From NCBI GenBank assembly GCA_009889585.1, contig WUQV01000038.1, forward strand, positions 1 to 8,955: a stretch of 8,955 bases of DNA. Reading direction: 5' to 3'. This stretch comes from Candidatus Bathyarchaeota archaeon. GTDB lineage: Archaea > Thermoproteota > Bathyarchaeia > Bathyarchaeales > WUQV01. Below the pieces are notes generated by a model. That model was not told the origin of the DNA. It saw nothing but the letters and a program-made list of their open reading frames with translations, and searched no databases. Positions 4,723 through 8,955 of this stretch are shown here, piece after piece. Made by a program: the position numbers and the translations under genes. Each line of letters begins with the position of its first letter. Position 1 is the stretch's first letter.

Positions 4723-4955
4723 GTTATGAGTGTGTGGCATCAAGCATGGATCAGATCTAATCGCTCGCAGCTTTTCTTTGGCACGATTGATCATAATGCG
4801 TTTTATTACTCTAGGCCTTTGATTTCCTCCAAAGCCCCTTTTCGGCGCCTTAAGAAGATCCATTGTCAACCAGCGAACTCCTAGTTTTAGAAGTGAGGAG
4901 CGAGGGATTTATGAACGGAATTCCTTGACGAAAGAAGCTTGAAAAGACATCAGGG

Positions 4956-4979
4956 AGTATCGTTTGAGAGAATTGAAAG
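4956..4979 (+). repeat. Single CRISPR-repeat-like sequence
   Basis: The 24 bases ending in GAGAATTGAAAG have the 3' terminus GAATTGAAAG that closes many archaeal CRISPR repeats, and the length equals that of short 24-25-base crenarchaeal repeats. Only one copy exists in the window and there are no spacers, so this is at best a relic; a ten-base match could arise by chance. The nearby cas relics are the only reason it is listed. Confidence 0.2.
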
Positions 4980-5108
4980 TCCATTGAGCGCCAAGCGAAG
5001 GACGTATCTCAGTAGATCAACATCTTCGAGCAAAGGGGGCTTGGCAAGTTAAAGATGGGATACCTCAGAGGGCTTATCCCGGTCCTTGACGATGCAATTA
5101 TGGGATGA
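4977..5108 (+). pseudogene. Protein-like fragment with an internal TAG, unidentified
   Basis: In one frame codons read KSIERQAKDVSQ, a TAG at 5013-5015, then INIFEQRGLGKLKMGYLRGL and IPVLDDAIMG, ending at TGA (5106). The composition is typical of a helical soluble protein. There is no start codon with a ribosome-binding site. It may be the tail of a lost gene of the eroded CRISPR region, but I cannot assign a family. Confidence 0.3.
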
Positions 5109-5119
5109 TAGCTTGCGCC

Positions 5120-5401
5120 TTATCTAATACATACATGGGAGGAGGGGAAGTAAGGGTTTTGAGTTACGTAGTCCTTCATAGGCGTACGTAACCCTTGGAC
5201 CTCATCCCTCTCTGGGTTCATCGGGAGCGTTTCATCAAGCTTAGCCCCTTTCGGCGGGAACCCATCTCGCCACATCTTAAGCTCCCATCTAGTTGATGAA
5301 ATTATGTCTATTTTAAAACTGTTCAAAACGGCGTTCTCGCTCATGAGATTCCATCGAATCTGCCATTCATTAAAAGCAACATATATATGCAAGCGTTCCA
5401 T
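5120..5401 (-). CDS. Hypothetical protein, possibly not real
   Basis: A 93-codon minus-strand frame starts at an ATG 14 bases from the divergent hydrolase gene. It encodes a Trp-rich, charged soluble protein with segments such as RWELKMWRDGFPPKGAKLDE and NPERDEVQGLRTPMKDYVT. I recognise no family, membrane helix or signal peptide. Codon composition is plausible for coding. Against it, there is no clear ribosome-binding site, and the hydrolase's TATA-like box lies inside its first codons. A later in-frame ATG at 5344 would avoid that overlap. It could be a decayed gene like its neighbours to the left. Confidence 0.35.
   Translation of the reverse strand: MERLHIYVAFNEWQIRWNLMSENAVLNSFKIDIISSTRWELKMWRDGFPPKGAKLDETLPMNPERDEVQGLRTPMKDYVTQNPYFPSSHVCIR
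5381..5389 (+). promoter_or_regulatory. TATA-like box for the alpha/beta hydrolase
   Basis: ATATATATG lies 27-35 bases before the ATG at 5416, the standard archaeal distance for a message that begins within a few bases of the start codon. No ribosome-binding site precedes the ATG, which fits a leaderless transcript. Confidence 0.5.
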
Positions 5402-5415
5402 ACAATTATTGGCAT

Positions 5416-6150
5416 ATGAAGGTAGAATCAGTAACTTTCACTTCAGAAGGTCAACGAATTCGTGGGAATTTGCACTTACCTTATGATGGTGCTCCTTGTG
5501 TAATCTTATTGCATGGATTAGAAGGCTATAAGGATAGCGAGAAATGGCAAAGTATAGCATCAGGGCTTAGTAAGGAAGGTTATGCTTGCTTAAGGTTTAA
5601 CTTCAAAGGATGTGGAGAAGGAGAGGAGAGAAGCGAGGGAAACTTCGAGGATGTAACGCTTACAGCTAGGATTAAGGATTATGAAGCTGCTGTTGACTTC
5701 TTGTACAACTTAGGTAAGGTTAATGTGAGTAGGCTAGGGGCTGTCGGATCGAGCTTCGGTGGAATGGTTGCAATAGCTGCTACGCATGTGAAGATGAAGG
5801 CAATAGCTGTCATGGGAACTCCCTATAAGTTACCACGTTATGATAGGCCGATAATCCCGAGGAAGGAGGGCGAATATTACGTCCTTCCATCTGGGAGGAG
5901 GTTTAAGGAGAAGTTTTACGAGGACGTGAAAAAGTACGACTTGCTTCAAGCTGTGAAACGTGCTCCACCGATCTTAATCCTTCACGGCGGCTTTGATGAA
6001 GTAGTGCCACTTGAACATGCGTATAAGCTTTATGAAGCTGCCTCTGAGCCTAAGAGGATCGAGATAATCGAGGAAGCTGATCACGTCTTCTCAAGAGGGT
6101 TAGATAAGGCTATAGAGCTTATCTTAGAGTGGTTTAAGAAATACCTTTGA
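5416..6150 (+). CDS. Alpha/beta-hydrolase (esterase/acyl-hydrolase type)
   Basis: The 244-residue protein is a complete single-domain alpha/beta hydrolase. In order: an N-terminal strand pair, the oxyanion segment LLHGLEG (31-37), RFNFKGCGEGE (60-70), the nucleophile elbow GSSFGG with Ser113, then HGGFDEVVP with Asp194, and DHVF with His223. Together they form a full Ser-Asp-His triad. The layout resembles dienelactone-hydrolase or BAAT-type and prolyl-oligopeptidase-like esterases that cleave ester or acyl bonds of small molecules. The cap between strands 6 and 7 (about residues 135-180) is short and charged. There is no signal peptide, so it is cytoplasmic. It converges on the M20 peptidase gene with 27 bases between their stops. 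The substrate cannot be told from sequence. Confidence 0.9.
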   Translation: MKVESVTFTSEGQRIRGNLHLPYDGAPCVILLHGLEGYKDSEKWQSIASGLSKEGYACLRFNFKGCGEGEERSEGNFEDVTLTARIKDYEAAVDFLYNLGKVNVSRLGAVGSSFGGMVAIAATHVKMKAIAVMGTPYKLPRYDRPIIPRKEGEYYVLPSGRRFKEKFYEDVKKYDLLQAVKRAPPILILHGGFDEVVPLEHAYKLYEAASEPKRIEIIEEADHVFSRGLDKAIELILEWFKKYL

Positions 6151-6177
6151 AAAGCCAGTAGTATAAATCAAGGAGTA

Positions 6178-7365
6178 TTAAGCTTGAATGAAGTTAACGA
6201 ACACGTCCTTTACCCTCTTTATGTCGTCAAGATAGATGAATTCATCGACGCCGTGAAAACGCGTATCCTTCCTTATCGGCCCGAACGTGATCACAGGTAT
6301 GCCTACTTTAGCAAAATATCTTCCGTCGTTCGCCCCCAATTCAGCTGCAAGCCCTAATTTCTCATCGTAAACCGACCTTGCTGCGCTTAAGAATTCACGT
6401 ACGAACGGCTCATCTAAACTCGTGTAATAATTCCGACACCTTTCAAGGATTGAAAGCTCAATAGTGATGCCGAGCTCCTCTTTCAGCTTATTAACGAAGG
6501 ATATTAACTCCTCCTCAGCTTTAACCATGTCCTCCTCAGGTATTAAACGCATATCAAATATAGCTTTGGCTACTCCAGGTATTACATTATCCTTTTCACC
6601 CGCCCTTAATATCGTAAAGCTAAAGCGTCCCCAAACCTTCTCCTTTGGAGATTCGGGCGGTGCATTTAAAAAGGATAACTTGCTTTCACGCATTTTAACG
6701 AATTCTTCAAACTTATTAATAACTTTCGCTAAAGGCGGAATAGGGTTTAAGGCCATGTGCGGATAACCTGCATGACCTTGTACACCTTTTACGGCAATTT
6801 CACCATGAATTATGCCGCTAGCGCCTACGTAAACTGCCTCTAATCCACCATCGACGATAATAGCATAATCACATTTAATTCCAGCCTTCAACACGTACCC
6901 TAATCCTAAGGCTCCACCTACTTCCTCTTCAGGAGTTATAATCAACATCACATTATACTTATGCCTTTTCCCAAGTCGCATTAGCTCCTTAACAACGCCA
7001 ATTGAAATGACGATCCCACCTTTGTCATCTACTGTTCCACGACCGTATGCCTTCTCATTAACAATTGTTAACTTAAACGGAGGATAACTCCATCCATTTC
7101 CAGGAGGTACGACGTCATAATGTGAAACGAGGCCAACCGTCTTATCCGCGTTAAAGTCGATCGTTGCCACTATATTCGGCCTTGAAATCCCATCGCCAGC
7201 GACAGCTGAAGAATCAAGGACTTCAGGCTCTATCCCTAACGACCTTAGTTCATCGACTATTACATTTGCGCACTCCTTATATCCAGCCTTCTTCGTGACA
7301 TCAGTATCGATACTAACTAATCTTTCAAGCAACTTTAATTCATAATCAAGCTCGCTTGACATCAT
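6178..7365 (-). CDS. M20-family metallopeptidase/deacylase (ArgE/DapE/carboxypeptidase-like)
   Basis: The 395-residue protein has every hallmark of the M20 di-zinc hydrolases: SHYDVVPPG (H82, D84), GRGTVDDKGG (bridging D113), TPEEEVGG (catalytic E147, ligand E148), VDGG (ligand D172), a dimerisation-domain histidine in GVQGHAGYPH, and the C-terminal ligand H371 in FHGVDEF. Such enzymes remove acyl groups or C-terminal residues from amino acids and peptides; relatives include succinyl-diaminopimelate desuccinylase, acetylornithine deacetylase and CPG2. The exact substrate is not clear, so no gene symbol is given. The length is normal and it is cytoplasmic. Two ATGs lie side by side at 7365 and 7362. 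It is divergent from the CYTH gene. A DAP-pathway relic (dapF) lies 5 kb away, which is suggestive only. Confidence 0.92.
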   Translation of the reverse strand: MMSSELDYELKLLERLVSIDTDVTKKAGYKECANVIVDELRSLGIEPEVLDSSAVAGDGISRPNIVATIDFNADKTVGLVSHYDVVPPGNGWSYPPFKLTIVNEKAYGRGTVDDKGGIVISIGVVKELMRLGKRHKYNVMLIITPEEEVGGALGLGYVLKAGIKCDYAIIVDGGLEAVYVGASGIIHGEIAVKGVQGHAGYPHMALNPIPPLAKVINKFEEFVKMRESKLSFLNAPPESPKEKVWGRFSFTILRAGEKDNVIPGVAKAIFDMRLIPEEDMVKAEEELISFVNKLKEELGITIELSILERCRNYYTSLDEPFVREFLSAARSVYDEKLGLAAELGANDGRYFAKVGIPVITFGPIRKDTRFHGVDEFIYLDDIKRVKDVFVNFIQA

Positions 7366-7393
7366 GCTCTCATTCTGCTACTCGCCTAAGGTC

Positions 7394-7404
7394 CTATTTA
7401 AGTT
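7394..7404 (-). promoter_or_regulatory. TATA-like box for the M20 peptidase
   Basis: On the minus strand AACTTAAATAG is centred about 34 bases before the ATG at 7365, predicting a leader of about 8 bases. No strong ribosome-binding site is seen. Confidence 0.45.
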
Positions 7405-7483
7405 ATTTCACGTGCACGCAGGGTTGATCCGGCGCATTAATGATGGCCTTTTCGAAGGAGCAGCCGTGATCGCCAGCATTAAT

Positions 7484-7495
7484 TTTATTGTATAC
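7484..7495 (+). promoter_or_regulatory. Possible TATA-like box for the CYTH gene
   Basis: The AT-rich stretch TTTTATTGTATA lies about 50 bases before the ATG at 7542. This leaves a leader of about 25-30 bases, with only a weak AGGA as ribosome-binding site. A closer AT-rich stretch at 7505-7516 is an alternative. Confidence 0.3.
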
Positions 7496-7541
7496 AAGTT
7501 AACGAAAAATTCATTAAGGGAATTCGACTAGGACGAAACGA

Positions 7542-8084
7542 ATGATAGAGGCGGAGATAAAGGTCTCGGTGGACGATTTAAGCAATGTTCGTAATCGATT
7601 GAGGGAGCTTAAGGCGACTTTCATAACGATCGATGAAGAGGCTGATGTTTACTTTAACCATCCATTACGCGATTTCGCTCAAACGGATGAGGCTTTGAGG
7701 GTTAGGAGGACTGGCGCTGATGGGATTTCAGTTACGTATAAAGGGCCGAAGTTTAGGCTGGAGACTAAGACAAGGGAGGAAATAAGCGTTATAGTTGGGG
7801 ATTATGATGCATTCATTAAGATACTTAAGTGCCTTGATTTTAAGCCAATAGCAACGATTCTTAAAGTAAGGGAGAAGTGGAAGTTAAGGGATGTCAACGT
7901 ATACCTTGATGAAGTAAAGGGATTAGGTAGCTTTGTAGAACTTGAAGCAGAAGTTAAAAGCGGATCAAGCTTAAGCAAGTTCGAGGATAAGCTTTTTAAA
8001 ATCCTTGACCTTTTAGGGCTTAACAAACATCGTTCGACTCGGAAGTCATACCTTGAGTTAATCCTTAAGCCCGCCATGTATTGA
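7542..8084 (+). CDS. CYTH-domain protein (class IV adenylate cyclase CyaB/triphosphatase-like)
   Basis: This 180-residue protein is a complete CYTH domain. The signature ExExK is E3-E5-K7. Basic tunnel residues follow in ALRVRR (R53, R55, R56), TYKGPK (K67, K70), ETKTREE (K76, R78) and REKWKL (R110, K112). Acidic metal ligands are seen in YLDEVKGLGSFVELE (D123, E124, E133, E135), and KHRST lies near the end. CYTH enzymes bind a triphosphate and two metal ions inside a beta-tunnel. Archaeal members are usually called CyaB or thiamine-triphosphatase-like, and activities described for the family are triphosphate hydrolysis or cAMP formation. Which applies here is not visible. The length matches archaeal CyaB-like proteins. 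It is divergent from the M20 gene and has its own upstream AT-rich box. Confidence 0.9.
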   Translation: MIEAEIKVSVDDLSNVRNRLRELKATFITIDEEADVYFNHPLRDFAQTDEALRVRRTGADGISVTYKGPKFRLETKTREEISVIVGDYDAFIKILKCLDFKPIATILKVREKWKLRDVNVYLDEVKGLGSFVELEAEVKSGSSLSKFEDKLFKILDLLGLNKHRSTRKSYLELILKPAMY

Positions 8085-8335
8085 TGTGCACTTATAGTTA
8101 CGCAGGCAAAAACCTCTTGATAAGCTCTATAGCTCTTTCGATCGTACATTTAGTTAACCTTGAACCAATTCCACTAATGTCGCATCTAACTAGGAATCCC
8201 TTAATAACCAACCCCTTGAGGGGCCTTCTACTCGTAGAGCTTGCTCATGAACTGCTTGCATTAACGGAATGGCATACGAACGTAGGGATTACCTTTAAGG
8301 AAGCGCTCTTAAACGCTGAGCTGGATAAGGTTTAA
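8081..8335 (+). CDS. Doubtful small hypothetical ORF
   Basis: An 84-codon frame begins TTG-ATG, overlapping the stop of the CYTH gene by four bases, and ends inside the TATA-like box of the next gene. The N-terminal half is hydrophobic (NLLISSIALSIVHLVNL) and the end reads LLLVELAHELLALTEWHTNV then FKEALLNAELDKV. No family is recognised. Stop-to-start overlap would favour translational coupling. However, a competing minus-strand frame (8211-8098, VIKGFLVRCDISGIGSR ... ERAIELIKRFLPA) looks equally protein-like. Either both are chance frames, or one is a remnant. Confidence 0.3.
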   Translation: MMCTYSYAGKNLLISSIALSIVHLVNLEPIPLMSHLTRNPLITNPLRGLLLVELAHELLALTEWHTNVGITFKEALLNAELDKV

Positions 8336-8338
8336 AAA
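8331..8338 (+). promoter_or_regulatory. TATA-like box for the cupin gene
   Basis: TTTAAAAA, preceded by GATAAGG, is centred about 38 bases before the GTG at 8372. Transcription would begin near 8360, leaving a short leader with a GGTG ribosome-binding motif. Confidence 0.5.
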
Positions 8339-8371
8339 GGCCGCCTTGTCGTTAAGTTTTGGTGTAAGAAC

Positions 8372-8644
8372 GTGGCAAGGGTTAAAGTCGTTAAACCTAC
8401 AAATGAGGAGCTTAAGAAGCTTGGGGTAAAGTCTTGGCCTGAATGGAGTTGTGAAGTTTTACGATTTCCTTGGGAATATGATGAAGATGAAACGTGTTAC
8501 ATTTTAGAAGGCAGAGTTATAGTTGAGACTGAAGATGGAGAGAAGGTTGAAATAAAGAAAGGCGATCTTATAACCTTCCTCAAGGGCTTGAAATGCGTTT
8601 GGGATGTAAAGGAGAGGATTCGTAAGGTATATAAGCTTGGATAA
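8372..8644 (+). CDS. Cupin-fold protein of the TM1112/DUF861 (Cupin_3) type
   Basis: The 90-residue protein is a complete small cupin. The diagnostic stretch FPWEYDEDETCYILEGRV (32-49), followed by VEIKKGDLITFLKGLKCVWD (59-78) and IRKVYKLG (83-90), closely follows the Cupin_3 (DUF861) pattern and, from memory, Thermotoga maritima TM1112. The family is related to ureidoglycine aminohydrolase and EutQ-type cupins; the small stand-alone members have no established reaction. Histidines of metal-binding cupins are not obvious here, so catalysis is uncertain. The GTG start is preceded by GGTG (9-12 bases upstream) and a TATA-like box. It stands alone and is followed by a T-rich stretch that could end the transcript. 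Confidence 0.88.
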   Translation: MARVKVVKPTNEELKKLGVKSWPEWSCEVLRFPWEYDEDETCYILEGRVIVETEDGEKVEIKKGDLITFLKGLKCVWDVKERIRKVYKLG

Positions 8645-8658
8645 TTTGCTTTTATCTT
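8645..8658 (+). terminator. Possible oligo-T terminator after the cupin gene
   Basis: TTTGCTTTTATCTT begins right after the stop codon, resembling archaeal intrinsic termination at T-runs. The run is interrupted and there is no stem, so support is modest. Confidence 0.3.
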
Positions 8659-8712
8659 CCTTAGTGGATTTAGGTTACAAGGTACCATGAGTGCCAACAG
8701 CCTTAAGCATTA

Positions 8713-8717
8713 GGTGA
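8713..8717 (+). promoter_or_regulatory. Ribosome-binding site of the HDAC-family gene
   Basis: GGTGA lies six bases before the TTG at 8724, a better spacing than for the in-frame GTG at 8730 (12 bases). It therefore decides in favour of the TTG start. Confidence 0.55.
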
Positions 8718-8723
8718 AATCCC

Positions 8724-8955
8724 TTGAAGGTGGTATTTCACGATAGGTTCAAGGAAGCATACAGCCACGATCCCGCTTCAGCGCCTGGGAGGATGGAGGC
8801 GATACTTTCAGCTATTGAAGGCTTATATGAATTTGTAGAACCTCAACCAGCTACCGACGAAGATGTGTTACTAGTCCATAAGCCTAGCCATTTAGAACGC
8901 GTTAAGAGTTTACCGATGGCGTACCCCGTAGCCCTTCTTGCCGTAGGAGGGGCCC
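8724..8955 (+). CDS. Histone-deacetylase-superfamily hydrolase, N-terminal part (runs off window)
   Basis: The first 77 codons are present and continue past the right edge. The sequence VVFHDRFKEAYSHDPASAPG followed by RMEAILSAIE and later LLVHKPSHLERVKSL matches the N-terminus of arginase/deacetylase-fold HDAC-like proteins (AcuC, acetylpolyamine amidohydrolase, archaeal deacetylases). In these, an H-P-x-x-PxR motif and a VH-xxHL-V motif precede the zinc site. Such enzymes remove acetyl groups from lysines or polyamines. The zinc ligands lie further along and are not in the window, so activity cannot be judged. The start is TTG at 8724, chosen by a well-spaced GGTGA site. No promoter of its own is clear; it may be read through from the cupin gene 79 bases upstream. 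Confidence 0.78.
   Translation, partial: MKVVFHDRFKEAYSHDPASAPGRMEAILSAIEGLYEFVEPQPATDEDVLLVHKPSHLERVKSLPMAYPVALLAVGGA

Larger units (their letters stand above)
4690..5119. other. Region without an intact gene
   Basis: No intact gene is supported. On the minus strand a 48-codon, Arg/Lys-rich open frame runs from ATG 4863 to 4717 (MDLLKAPKRGFGG, then IKRIMINRAKEKLRAIRSD); it has no good ribosome-binding site and overlaps the promoter of the next gene, so I do not call it. A CRISPR-repeat-like word ends at 4979, and a protein-like plus-strand fragment occupies about 4977-5108. Confidence 0.45.

Noticed and set aside
4717..4863. 48-codon basic minus-strand open frame as a gene
   Set aside because: It has no well-placed ribosome-binding site or motif and overlaps the promoter box of the small membrane protein gene.
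6440..6456. GGATTGAAAG as a CRISPR repeat end
   Set aside because: It lies inside the intact M20 coding sequence, and there is no second copy of any flanking repeat.
6464..6766. 100-codon plus-strand open frame inside the M20 gene
   Set aside because: It is the antisense shadow of a well-conserved metallopeptidase and is Ser-rich, as such shadows are.
6178..7365. Naming the M20 protein dapE because a dapF relic is nearby
   Set aside because: M20 substrate specificity cannot be read from these motifs, and the dapF relic lies 5 kb away in an unrelated context.
7802..8149. 115-codon minus-strand open frame
   Set aside because: It is antisense to the CYTH gene, whose signature residues are complete.
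1..8955. HindIII site at the left end and GGGCCC at the right end as evidence of a cloned restriction fragment
   Set aside because: AAGCTT occurs several times inside the window and the right end uses a different site, so nothing can be concluded.

Overview
The window looks like a chromosomal segment of a thermophilic archaeon, most likely of the Thermoproteota or a related lineage. The basis is AT-rich TATA-like boxes (TTTAAAAA, CTTAAAAG, ATATATAT) about 25-40 bases before many starts, several near-leaderless genes, GGTGA/GAGGTGA-type Shine-Dalgarno sites where leaders exist, frequent TTG/GTG starts, AGG/AGA arginine codons, and proteins with archaeal or hyperthermophile character. This is inference from sequence style; no ribosomal RNA or tRNA gene was found.

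Left part (1-1960): a minus-strand thermonuclease-fold (SNase) gene is the only intact gene. It is flanked by low-information DNA, a minus-strand C-terminal remnant of diaminopimelate epimerase (dapF) whose catalytic cysteine position reads tyrosine, and a compact ~300-base structured segment with a hairpin at each end that looks like an IS200/IS605 (TnpB-type) end, omega-RNA or miniature derivative.

Middle part (1960-5400): this is a gene graveyard with a few intact small genes. Intact-looking genes are three small membrane proteins (1962, 3192, and 4689 on the minus strand) and a zinc-ribbon plus retropepsin-like aspartic protease (2560). Between them lie relics. The clearest is a frameshifted and internally deleted cas2 (minus, 4390-4186), still with a good ribosome-binding site. 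A truncated CARF-type CRISPR-accessory gene (3943-4125) and a possible cas1 N-terminal fragment (3801-3941) face it, and a lone CRISPR-repeat-like sequence ends at 4979. I infer that this was once a CRISPR-Cas locus that has been rearranged and lost. Two of the small membrane-protein genes are each followed by a second copy of a short conserved coding motif (FNSLxEIQxT) that is now out of frame or behind a stop codon, so they are probably truncated paralogues.

Right part (5400-8955): this is ordinary, well-preserved housekeeping-type DNA. It holds an alpha/beta hydrolase (+), a convergent M20 metallopeptidase/deacylase (-), a divergent CYTH-domain (CyaB-like) protein (+), a doubtful small ORF, a TM1112-like cupin (+), and the beginning of a histone-deacetylase-family hydrolase (+) that runs off the window. 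Most of these have their own promoter-like boxes, so they read as single-gene units rather than one operon.
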